The notes under the pieces are model-generated. The model saw nothing but the letters and a program-made list of their open reading frames with translations, did no database searches and was not told the DNA's origin. Both the position numbers and the translations under genes were made by a program. From positions 396,536 through 460,535 of the forward strand of contig NW_019774414.1 in the NCBI RefSeq assembly GCF_001039355.2: a stretch of 64,000 nt of DNA, written 5' to 3'. This document shows, piece by piece, positions 26,501-39,200 of the stretch (its first letter is position 1; each line of letters opens with the position of its first letter). The stretch is from Lingula anatina (Eukaryota > Brachiopoda > Lingulata > Lingulida > Lingulidae).

Positions 26501-29500
26501 GTTGAAAATGTTCGTCTTTTGGATCGCTTCAATGTAAGAAAGCCAATAGTGGGCACATTGTACCTGACTGCCACGCATCTCATCTTTGTGGACCCAGCTG
26601 GAAAGAGAGAAACATGGGTGAGGTCTTTTTAAAGTAATTTTTTAATTAGTATTTCTGCATGTTTTGTATCACATATCATCTTTGTGGTTGTAGTCGAGGA
26701 GAGGGAAACTTAGGATGATGTCTTGAAGTACATATTTGAGTGTGATGAATGATGTGATGACGACAAATGCGGTAATGAAATCTAAGATTGAAGGCCAGTA
26801 TGAAATAAGCTTTGTTGTGAAGGATGTGGTCTATGTTTTAATTGTAAGACATAATGGTTTTGAACCTTGCAAATAAAATTGTTTTTTTGTTTTCTTGTTT
26901 TGCATGTTGTATATAAAGAAATTGTGACTAATGACATTAATTATAAATAAGACATTGAACACACAAAATTTTATAATAGATTCTGAAAAGGATTTTAATG
27001 GTAAATGCCCATGTTCACAATGTTTTACACATACACGAGACTGATTAATTAGAAAGTATGCATGTTGTAGTACAAAACAGCATTCTGAAAAGGTCATGCA
27101 ACTCAATTGCATTTAGATTTCAACAGGGAAATAGGGTAAATAGGATTTTTTCAGACTATTGGATGTCAAAGAGAATAACAGGAACTGATGAACAATCAGA
27201 AAACTCTTTAAATCTTCAGCTTAATTCAAGTCTGTCAAGATAACAGACACATTTGTAGTCCATACTACATCAAGGTACCTTTGCTCAACCCAATTACAGA
27301 CTTTCATCATAACGTTAACTGAATGGTAATTGATGTCCTTTGTGAGATGAATCTGACGGGGAATTTTTTTTTTATTGGAAAATCATTTTAGATGTAAAAA
27401 AGAATTTTTGCTTTGGTAGAAAATATTGTTATTGACTGTTGAATCCACCGTGAACTATTGATCAGAAAAGAGGGCAAAGGATAGGATTCTGGAGGATCCC
27501 TGTGGAGGGCAGACATCTTGGAATGATAATTCATTGATCAAGTACCTTCTGTTGATTTTGTATTCTCTTGAAAGATAGCAAATTTGTAATTTGTGCCAAC
27601 ATCTGTACTATGGGTATTATTACTAGAGGTGTATGTATTTCACACCACACCAGAAGTGATTCTGCTATCTGAATTTTTTTTCCCTCTGCTTTTTCTTTTT
27701 CTAATATAGATTTGAAATTTATCTTTGGAAATTAATAAACTCGACTATGGGCCAAAGACCAGCATATATACTTTCAAAAAGCTTAAAATTTTACAACTGC
27801 TAAAGAAATGTTTGCTGCAAAGTGACAGGATGTAAATATGTTTCATCTGTTCAAGATCACTGACAATACTGTTGATACCACTCTTCGATTGACAAAGGTT
27901 TTGTTACAGGTAAATCATGCATTTGACTTGACTCTTTCTCACTTAAACATTTGGGATCAATTGATTGCACTCAACTACAATGTTCTAACACCCACGTATT
28001 TTGACTTATTGACAACTGTTTTCTGGACAATTCAAAACCTATGGGATGTTTTGAAGAGGAAATTCCTGTTATCAAGTCTCTAGGCACCAAGCTCAAACAT
28101 TAGAGAGTTGTGTCTGGGTCAGCATCTTTTCCAGGAGGAATTGATCGTGCTGCTGGAATGCCATAGCCAGTGAACACAGGCTCTAGTCAGCAAGGTGACA
28201 TCATAAAACTATTAACAACTGCGCCTGCGATGATGTCGTGTGAATGCTATCTGGAGTGCTTATCAGCTTATCAGCAGTGCGTGGGAGTGAAGACTTAGTT
28301 ATTCATTATGACAGGGGTTTAACATCTGCGACACAACATATCTGTTACAAAGGCGTTCTACAAGAGTGCAGAGGATGCTTGTTTTAGTGGCTGAAAGCAC
28401 ATTAATCATTCAGTCTGATAGTTATAGATTTTTTTGACTTTGTTTTTTCTCCTTCATAGAAGTTAATACTTTATCAGTACAGTCTTATGGACATTAGAAG
28501 TATCTTAAGGGTCTAAAAAATCTCTCTAGCCCTTGTCTGAGTTGGTGCTTCACATTATTTTATTACCAAAATAATGAATTTTATATGTGTACAGCACTGT
28601 ATAAATGTGAAGAAAATGGGAAGTGAGAGTGGCTAATTATATATAAATGCATTGGTGCACAACTTTAAAATGGCATCACCAGGCTCTTTTTTTAATAAAA
28701 CAGTAACTTACAGCACACTCAAAAGGGTTTCTATAAAGATAATGGAGTTTGTTCATTCAGTCTTAAACTCTTCTCCCTGTAGGTCAAACGTCTTCTTTTG
28801 ACTGAGTTGCTAAGTCCTTTAACATTTTGACTGGTAGAAGGTGCCACTATCACTAACAAGGGAGGATTACTCAATTAAAATCTCCTGTGTCCCACCCAAT
28901 ACAGAAACAAACAGAGTTGGTTAGAACCCAAATGCACCAGAGGAAGCTAGTCCATCTGTTTAAAATCCACATTAATTATGCATTTGTTATGGTGGAGTAT
29001 ACTGATTATGTATTTTGTATTGACTAAGTTGTCAGGAAATGATATTGTTGTCATGTACATTCTACCGTTTCTGTTTATGTCAGAATACAATGTTGAAATT
29101 CTTTTTCTGTTCACCTAGGTTTTAGTAAATTTTTAAGTTTAATTAACTTAATAATGGGACATTTAAAATAATATAGGATGCTTTCTGAAAGCTTTTTTCC
29201 ATGAGTGAGATTGTTTTGGTAATGAATGGCTATGAAACAAATACTTTTAAGTAAACCAGGCAAGAGTTATGTAAGGGATATGCAGCTTAAAAAAAAAAAA
29301 AAAAACGTAGATGGTCTTTTAATTTTTTTTTTTTTTTTTTTTTTTTTGCATCAGGATGTTTTTCTAATCAATAAATAAACAATTGTGCCTTGTTTTGGTG
29401 TGTTTATACAGATTTTTTGGTCTATTAAACTCATTAGTATAAAAAGGTACTTTGAAAAACTTTTTAAAAGATTTTTACCTTTTACATGTGAGTGTACATG

Positions 29501-32500
29501 TATGAATGCAGGGAAAAATGCACACGCATGCATTCACCTTGAATAGTTCAAAGAAAATCTACTCCCTGATTCACTTTTGTGGTATATTATATATTATATT
29601 ATGGACATTATGTAGTTTCCTTGTATAATTACACAAAACTCATTGGATTTTATTATGAGAATGATTGAACAGTTCAGAAATAATCCAGTTTTTATGACGT
29701 CTTTTTTGCACACGGAACTTCTCTTCTAGTCTGAGAACAATCCATGCATTGATTGCTCTTTTTTTTAATGATGTTTGTGGCGCTGTATTAGTCACTTGTT
29801 GATTTTTTATTCCGGACGCGTAACTGTCAAATGAGATCATGTAATGATCTGCAGATCAATCACTTCTCATTTGTCTACAAATGTGAGCTTTACTGTATTT
29901 GTTGTTTCCATCTTTTGCATAATTAAACCATTCATCATGCATTATTAGTCTTGAAGGGATTTGCTATGCTTGAAAAACATGTCCCTTATGGCATCATAAC
30001 TGTTTTCTTTGTGAAAACCAGCATAAAAAAAGTAACCACACTTTTGCTACCAGTTTTATGGGAAGGGGGCAAAAGGGAAAGGGCAGTAATGAAAATATTT
30101 TCTTTGTATGTACATATAAGCTTTAGGAAGTATGTTTCAGGTCAATTAGTAAGGTGTCACCATTAGTAAGGTGTCACCATCCAGGAAAAAGAAAATATCA
30201 GATTGCTTAATTAAAGAATGAAAAAAATTATGGGGGTTTAACCAAAAGTCTCAGAATATGAAAGTAAGTAAAGCTCTTCAAGATTACTTGCACCCTTTTT
30301 AGTTGGAAACTGCCAACCTTGTCAGTGTCAATAACCAAGAAGCCATGCTTTGGTTTTCAGTGGAATTAGTGTGACAACTTGAAATACTAGACATTGATTA
30401 CTGTCTCCCTAAAGTGGTTATATTGTACACTTTAATCCACACAAAATTCTGGATCGTCTCACTTGTAAAAGCAAGAGAAAAGGGGGCCTAGATAGTTCTG
30501 GTGATAACTTTTAATTTGCTTCCTAACTTTAAAGGTGGTTGGCAATGATAATGGAAGAGAGAAAGGAAAGTTAATGAAAATTCTTCATTCCATTCTTGAT
30601 GACACTATAACTGAATGCTTGAACTCTTCACTATAGTTTTAAGTTGGAAGCTGACACTGAATAAGCATTCTTATGAAATGGATTTAGCTTGAAGATTGCT
30701 TTTAGTGGCGTCAGAACCTCATCAGATGAGGGTGGTTGGTGTCATGTCATATTTTGATAAGGTTCATTCAGAATTTATGAGTTTTGTAAGGTGTCTTGCA
30801 ACCATTCGAGAGTTCTCTGCATATTTTATATTCAGACATTTTGATGAGCTCACTCCAGCCTGGTGAATTTTGCCATTGATTAAAGATAATGTTGTTTGAT
30901 GAAGATTTTATTTTAAAATTAAGTACAATCCAGGTGATTTGGCAGAAAATTATTTGTTTGAGGATTGAATGGCCATTTTCAAAGTGCTTAGAGTTTTGAT
31001 TATAGATGGTGTTTCACCCGTTCAGGCAACAAGGATGAGATTTCACTATACTTTGTAGCACAAGACAAATATGTAAATACACACACATGAGAGAGAGAGA
31101 GAGAGAGAGAGATGTAGTTTTTCCAGTTAATCTGCAGTAGCAATATAAGATTTTTTTGTCCAATAGAAGTATCACTAACAGACGTGTTCTTGTTGTAATT
31201 TGACTCTAGGATAACGTGTTATCCTGATTTTAACTTTACAGGGCATGGCTTTCGTGTCATGAAATGTTTATTTGCAATTACTTACATTTGATTGAACATT
31301 TTCAGGACATGAACTCGACTCTTAATTAAAAAAAAAATTGTTTAAATTATTTGAATGAAGTAAAGTGCTACTTCCTTCCAACATTGCCATTTTCTCTACT
31401 GGGTGTCTCCATTAAAGAATTAAAACTATTAGAAAAAAATTAAAATATTAATTTTCTATCCATTCCCAAAAGTAATATTTTTGATAATCAAAAGTGGGGG
31501 TTGAAAGGTACAAAATAAGTCAACTTTGCACAATTTTACTTCATTCTATTATTCTTTTTAGATTCTTCACATGCATATAGCAAGTATAGAGAAACAGCCA
31601 CTGTCCACTACAGGCTCTCCACTGGTCATCCGCTGCAAGACATTCCTGTGTGTTACTTTTATTATCCCAAGAGAAAGAGACTGCCACGATATCTACACGT
31701 CTTTACTTAAGCTGGCACATCCAAGTAAGTAGTAGTATAGACAGAAATTCTAGACACAATTGTGTATAAAACTCAGGTTAGACAACTTATTTTTTGTTTG
31801 TTTTGTTTTGCCCAAAAAAGTACACAATGAATAAATATATACATCAGTCTAAGGTTTTAATATATGTTCTTGCCAAAAAGTATGTAGTATAATTTGGTAT
31901 TTTCATATTTAAAAGGGAGAAATGTAAATCTATGAAAATTTTTATGACTATTTAAATATTGCCAGACATTTATTTATTTATTTATTTATTATTTTTTTTT
32001 TTGGGGGGGGGGGGNGTACACCTTGTATCAGGAAAAGGAATTTGTATGATTTCCTGAAATATGAAGTATATTTTATGAACAGGTGGCTAAACACATGTAA
32101 GGCAATTTTAATGGAGAGTTGATTTTGTTTCTTCCATGATCTAGAGCAATTATTTCAGCAGTTCTTTCACATCCAGATATCCATGTACAAGACTATCCTG
32201 TGGCAGCTCTACCAGATACAGACTGATTTGTTTACCATGTCCACAGATAATGTACCAATCAAATTGATGTTGTATTGTATTTCAGTTTCTGTGTGCACAT
32301 CAAATATTCACACTTTGCTGGTGATATTTATGTCAATCATGCTGGGATCTTAAGCAGACATTTTTTTTTCTGTAGCTCTCCCTATAGATTGAACATAATC
32401 AGTGTTCCATTTGAAGAAAATTTTTTATGCCCGATTCTTACTGTACTTGAAACTCTTGCAATTTTTTTTCAGCTGTTCAGTGGTATTTTCTCAGACAAAT

Positions 32501-35500
32501 GAATCTTTTGGTTTAGGCGGATAGGTGATGATAAATAAGTTGGCCAAAAGAAATGTGTGTCATGATCTCTAAGTAAATTAAGAAATATTAAAAAAGAAAT
32601 ACTGACAGAAAAGTTAACACTGAAGGGTGAATTCACATTTATCAGTATCTTTTGATGCTGTATTAGCCACAAATGAAACAGTTTCTGTTGGTTAATTGCA
32701 ATGAAGAAAGTCACTTTACACTTTTTTGTTGAGACCTGAGCCCCATAACTGGAAAGCATGGCATATTGCGAATAGCGATATCACATAGAGGCTACAATGT
32801 ATTATATGGGGCAAGTATGAGTTATGGAATCAAGACGCTTGCACTCGGTTGCGATGCTTTTGAGTTACGGTGCCCTGGTTTCTCCATGGGGCAGCAGCAC
32901 CAACAGCAGTGTTCGTTACAGTGCCATTCTAACATCGCAAGACAGAAAGCAATTATACTAAATGTCCTCACTGTATTCCCAATTTAATTATTACCTAGCC
33001 CCTTAGCAACACCCTCGACAGTGTTTTCTACTTTCCAGCTTAATCAGTACTTATCAGCGTTTTCCAAATAGTGTTGATTTACATACTTCTACTACTTGTG
33101 TACCCGTTTGCCATCTCTAATGACCTGTTCTTGAGAAATTCTCAAAGTGGTTTATACTTTATGTACATATAGTTAAGTATATCAGCTATAAAAAGATGGG
33201 GACTTTCACTTCTTGAATGTCCTTTGTAATTTATGTGTGCAAATATGTTATGTATAATTGTATTTGTTATGTATGGACTTAAGTGTATACATTTCATTAT
33301 GTGAATAATAAGAAAAAAAAATTGATTGTGTACATCCCTAAACACTGTTTAAGATTTTTTTTTTCTTAATTTCCAGGTTGAAAATGTTCGTCTTTTGGAT
33401 CGCTTCAATGTAAGAAAGCCAATAGTGGGCACATTGTACCTGACTGCCACGCATCTCATCTTTGTGGACCCAGCTGGGAAGAGAGAAACATGGGTGAGGT
33501 CTTTGTAAAGAAATTTTTTAATTAGTATTTCTGTATGTTTTGTATCACATATCATGTTTGTGGTTGTAGTCGAGGAGAGGAGAACTTAGGATGATGTCTT
33601 GAAGTACATATTTGAGTGTGATGAATGATGTGATGACGACAAATGCGGTAATGAAATCTAAGATTGAAGGCCAGTATGAAATAAGCTTTGTTGTGAAGGA
33701 TGTGGTCTATGTTTTAATTGTAAGACAAAATGGTTTTGAACTTTGCAAATAAAATTGTTTTTTGTTTTCTTGTTTTGCGTGTTGTATATAAAGAAAGTGT
33801 GACTAATGACATTAATTATTGATAAAACATTGAACACACAAAATTTTATAATAGATTCTGAAAAGGATTTTAATGGTAAATGCCCATGTTCACAATGTTT
33901 TACACATACACGAGACTGATTAATTAGAAAGTATGCATGTTGTAGTACAAAACAGCATTCTGAAAAGGTCATGCAACTCAATTGCATTTAGATTTCAACA
34001 GGGAAATAGGGTAAATAGGATTTTTTCAGACTATTGGATGTCAAAGAGAATAACAGGAACTGATGAACAATCAGAAAACTCTTTAAATCTTCAGCTTAAT
34101 TCAAGTCTGTCAAGATAACAGACACATTGGTAGTCCATAATACATCAAGGTACCTTTCCTCAACCCAATTACAGACTTTCATCATAACGTTAACTGAATG
34201 GTAATTGATGTCCTTTGTGAGATGAATCTGACGGGGAATTTTTTTTTTTTTTTTAATTGGAAAATCATTTTAGATGTAAAAAAAATTGTTGCTTTGGTAG
34301 AAAATATTCTTATTGACTGTTGAATCCACTGTGAACTATTGATCAGAAAAGAGGGCAAAGGATAGGATTCTGGAAGATCCCTGTGGAGGGCAGACATCTT
34401 GGAATGATAATTCTTTGATCAAGTACCTTCCGTTGATTTTGTATTCTCTTGAAAGATAGCAAATTTGTAATTTGTGCCAACATCTGTACTATGGGTATTA
34501 TTACTAGAGGTGTATGTATTTCACACCACACCAGAAGTGATTCTGTTACCTGGATTTTTTTTTTTTTTTTGCCCTCTTCTTTTTCTTTTTCTAATATAGA
34601 TTTGAAATTTATCTTTGGAAATTAATAAACTGGACTGTGGGCCAAAGACCAGCATATAAACTTTCAAAAAGCTTAAAATTTTACAACTGTTAAAGAAATG
34701 TTTGCTGCAAAGTGACAGGATGTAAATATGTTTCATCTGTTCAAGATCATTGACAATACTGTTGATACCACTCTTCGATTGACAAAGGTTTTGTTACAGG
34801 TAAATCATGCATTTGACTTGACTCTTTCTCACTTAAACATTTGGGATCAATTGATTGCACTCGACTACAATGTTCTAACACCCACGTATTTTGACTTATT
34901 GACAACTGTTTTCTGGACAATTCAAAACCTATGGGATGTTTTGAAGAGGAAATTCCTGTTATCAAGTCTCTAGGCACCAAGCTCAAACATTAGAGAGTTG
35001 TGTCTGGGTCAGCATGTTTTCCAGGAGGAATTGATCGTGCCGCAGGAATGCCATAGCCAGTGAAAACAGGCTCGAGTCAGCAAAGTGACATCATAAAACT
35101 ATTAACAACTGCGCCTGCGATGATGTCGTGTGAATGCTATCTGGAGTGCTTATCAGCAGTGCGTGGGAGTGAAGACTTAGCTATTCATTACGACAGGGGT
35201 TTAACATCTGCGACACAACATATCTGTTACAAAGGCGTTCTACAAGAGTGCAGAGGATGCTTGTTTTAGTGGCTGATAGCACATTAATCATTCAGCCTGA
35301 TATTTATAGATTTTTTTGACTTTGTTTTTTCTCCTTCATAGAAGTTAATCCTTTATCAGTACAGTCTTATGGACATTAGAAGTACCTTAGGGTCTAAAAA
35401 ATCTTTCTAGCCCCTGTCTCAGTTGGTGCTTCACATTATTTTATTAACAAAATAATGAATTTTATATGTGTACAGCACTGTATAAATGTGAAGAAAATGG

Positions 35501-36193
35501 GAAGTGAGAGTGGCTAATTATATATAAATGCATTGGTGCACAACTTTAAAATGGCATCACCAGGCTCTTTTTTTAATAAAACAGTAACTTACAGCACACT
35601 CAAAAGGGTTTCTATAAAGATAATGGAATTTGTTCATTCAGTCTTAAACTCTTCTCCCTGTAGATCAAAAGTCTTCTTTTGACTGAGTTGCTAAGTCCTT
35701 TAACATTTTGACTGGTAGAAGGTGCCACTATCACTAACAAGGGAGGATTACTCAATTAAAATCTCCTGTATCCCAATACAGTAACGAACAGAGTTGGTTA
35801 GAACCCAAATGCACCAGAGGAAGCTAGTCCCATCTGTTTAAAATCCACATTAATTATGCATTTATTATGGTGGAGTATACTGATTATGTATTTTGTATTG
35901 ACTAAGTTGTCAGGAAATGTTATTGTTGTCATGTACATTCTACCGTTTCTGTTTATGTCAGAATACAATGTTGAAATTCTTTTTCTGTTCACCTTGGTTT
36001 TAGTAAATTTTAAGATAATTTTACTTAATAATGGGACATTTAAAATAATACAGGATGCTTTCCGAAAGCTTTTTCCATGAGTGAGATTGTTTTGGTAATG
36101 AAAGGCTATGAAACTTATACTTTCAAGTAAACCAGGCAAAAGTTATGTAGGGGATATGTTGCTTTAAAAAAAAACAACCCGTAGATGATCGTT

Positions 36194-36228
<35 letters not shown>

Positions 36229-39200
36229 ATCAGGATGTTTTTCTAATCAATAAATAAACAATTGTGCCTTGTTTTGGTGTGTTTACACAGATTTTTTGGT
36301 CTTTTAAACTCATTAGTATAAAAAGGTAGTTTGAAACACTTTGTAAAAGATTTTTACCTTTTACATTTGAGTGTATATATATGAATACAAGGAAAAATGC
36401 AAATGCATGCATTCACCTTGAATAGTCCAAAGAAAATCTACTCCCTGATTCACTTTTGTGGTATATTGACAGTATGTAGTTTCCTTGTATAATTACACAA
36501 AACTCGTTGGATTTTATTATGAGAATGATTGAACAGTTCAGAAAATAATCCAGTTTTTATGACGTCTTTTGTGCACACGGAACTTCTCTTCTAGTCTGAG
36601 AACAATCCATGCATTGATTGCTCTTTTTTTAATGATGTTTGTGGCGCTGTATTAGTCACTTGTTGATTTTTTATTCCGGACGCGTAACTGTCAAATGAGA
36701 TCATATAATGATCTGCAGATCAATCACTTCTCATTTGTCTACAAATGTGAGCTTTACTGTATTTGTTGTTTCCATCTTTTGCATAATTAAACCATTCATC
36801 ATGCATTATTAGTCTTGAAGGGATTTGCTATGCTTGAAAAACATGTCCCTTGTGGCATCATAACTGTTTTCTTTGTGAAAACCAGTGTAAAAAAAAGTAA
36901 CCACTTTTTTGCTACCAGTTTTATGGGAAGGGGGCAAAAGGGAAAGGGCGGTAATGAAAATATTTTCTTTACATGTACATGTAAGCTTTAGGAAGTATGT
37001 TTCAGGTCAAAAATCAGATAGTAAGGTGTCAACCATCCAGGAAAAAGAAAGTATCAGATTGCTTAATTAAAGAAGGGAAAAAAAATGATGGGGGGTTTAA
37101 CCAAAAGTCTCAGAATATGAAAGTAATTAAGGGTCTTCAAGATAACTTGCACCCTTTTTAGTTGGAAACTGCCAACCTTGTCAGTGTCAATAACCAAGAA
37201 ACCATGCTTTGGTTTTCAATGGAATTAGTGTGACAACTTGAAATACTAGACATTGATTACTGTCTCCCTAAAGTGGTTATATTGTGCACTTTAATCGGCA
37301 CAAAATTCTGGATCGTCTCACTTGTAAAAGCAAGAGAAAAGGGGGCCTAGATAGTTCTGGTGATAACTTTTAATTTGCTTCCTAACTTTAAAGGTGGTTG
37401 GCAATGATAATGGAAGAGAGAAAGGAAAGTTAATGAAAATTCTTCATTCCATTCTTGATGACACTATAACTGAATGCTTGAACTCTTCACTATAGTTTTA
37501 AGTTGGAAGCTGACACTGAATAAGCATTCTTATGAAATGGATTTAGCTTGAAGATTGCTTTTAGTGGCGTCAGAACCTCATCAGATGAGGGTGGTTGGTG
37601 TCATGTCATATTTTGATAAGGTTCATTCAGAATTTATGAGTTTTGTAAGGTGTCTTGCAACCATACGAGAGTTCTATGCATATTTTGTATTCAGACATTT
37701 TGATGAGCTCACTCCAGCCTGGTGAATTTTGCCATTGATTAAAGATAATGTTGTTTGATGAAGATTTTATTTTAAAATTAAGTACAATCTAGGTGATTTG
37801 GCAGAAAATTATTTGTTTGAGGATTGAATGGCCATTTTCAAAGTGCTTAGAGTTTTGATTATAGATGGTGTTTCACCCGTTCAGGCAACAAGGATGAGAT
37901 TTCACTATACTTTGTAGCACAAGACAAATATGTAAATACACACACATGAGAGAGAGAGAGATGTAGTTTTTCCAGTTAATCTGCAGTAGCAATATAAGAT
38001 CTTTTTGTCCAATAGAAGTATCACTAACAGACGTGTTCTTGTTGTAATTTGACTCTAGGATAACGTGTTATCCTGATTTTAACTTTACAGGGCATGGCTT
38101 TCGTGTCATGAAATGTTTATTTGCAATTACTTACATTTGATTGAACATTTTCAGGACATGAACTCGACTCTTAATATTAAAAAAAAAATATGCTTAAATT
38201 ATTTGAATGAAGTAAATTGCTTCTTCCTTCCAACATTGCCATTTTCTCTACTGGGTGTCTCCATTAAAGAATTAAAACTATTAGAAAAAAATTAAAATAT
38301 AAATTTTCTCTCCCCCAAAAGGAATATTTTTGATAATCAAAAGTGGGGGTTGAAAGGTACAAAATAAGTCAACTTTGCACAATTTTACCTCATTTTTTTA
38401 TTCTTTTTAGATTCTTCACATGCATATAGCAAGTATAGAGAAACAGCCACTGTCCACTACAGGCTCTCCACTGGTCATCCGCTGCAAGACATTCCTGTGT
38501 GTTACTTTTATTATCCCAAGAGAAAGAGACTGCCACGATATCTACACATCTTTACTTAAGCTGGCACATCCAAGTAAGTAGTAGTATAGACAGAAATTCT
38601 AGACACAATTGTGTATAAAACTCAAGTTAGACAACTTATTTTTTGTTTGTTTTGTTTTCCCCAAAAAAGTACTCAATGAATAAATATTATATACATCAGT
38701 CTAAGGTTTTGATATATGTTCTTGCCAAAAAGTATGTAGTATAATTAGGTATTTTCATATTTAAAAGGGAGAAATGTAAATCTATGAAAATTTTTATGAC
38801 TATTTAAATATTGCCAGACATTTATTTATTTATTTTATTTTATTTTTTATTTTTTTTTTTTGGAGGGGGGTGACCATACCACATCCCATTCATGTATTAT
38901 CAAGAAACACACAAAAAAATTGTCAACATTGTTAAATGTGCTATTTTAAGATGGCACTACATTATGGCAGGGCCCTAGATTGGTATATCCATTGCTATGA
39001 TTAAAAAACACATAGTGACAAAGGGATATTAGTAAAACATTTTAGTTGATTGGACACTTCCTTCAGTGTCAGTGGAAGGCCTAATACTTTGAGCAATATA
39101 TAGAAAATGAAAAGACTGTGTAGTGTAATTGCTTCCTTTTCTCCAGAACAATCAGAGAAACTTCAATGTTGCATTACAGATAGCACAGACTGAATTATCG

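Larger units (their letters stand above)
25135..32014 (+). repeat. Tandem segmental duplication, copy A (contains MTMR6 exons 2 and 3)
   Basis: About 6.9 kb is repeated immediately downstream as copy B. Homology starts near the motif GTATCAGGAAAAG (25144) and ends in a T-run plus G-run just before an undetermined base at 32015. It includes MTMR6 coding exons 26501-26617 and 31562-31724 and the whole intron between. In 30541-31020 compared with 37381-37860 I count only four substitutions by eye; other parts differ more, mainly by small indels and in microsatellites, for example a longer (GA)n tract at about 31089. Confidence 0.95.
32016..38870 (+). repeat. Tandem segmental duplication, copy B (contains second MTMR6 exons 2 and 3)
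   Basis: Head-to-tail second copy of 25135-32014, starting directly after the ambiguous base at 32015 and ending in the T-run and G-run near 38870, after which the sequence is unique. Exons and splice sites are intact. Copy-specific differences include a shorter (GA)n tract near 37948 and a longer T-run near 36197-36226. Either a very recent tandem duplication or two haplotypes placed in series by the assembler. Confidence 0.95.

Noticed and set aside
27838-28083. 81-codon frame repeated at 34728-34973
   Set aside because: Its near-identity between positions only reflects the segmental duplication, not coding constraint; no family similarity seen.
31981-32020. G-run with an ambiguous base as a possible telomere-like or G-quadruplex feature
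   Set aside because: Simple homopolymer at the duplication junction; more likely a sequencing or assembly weak point.
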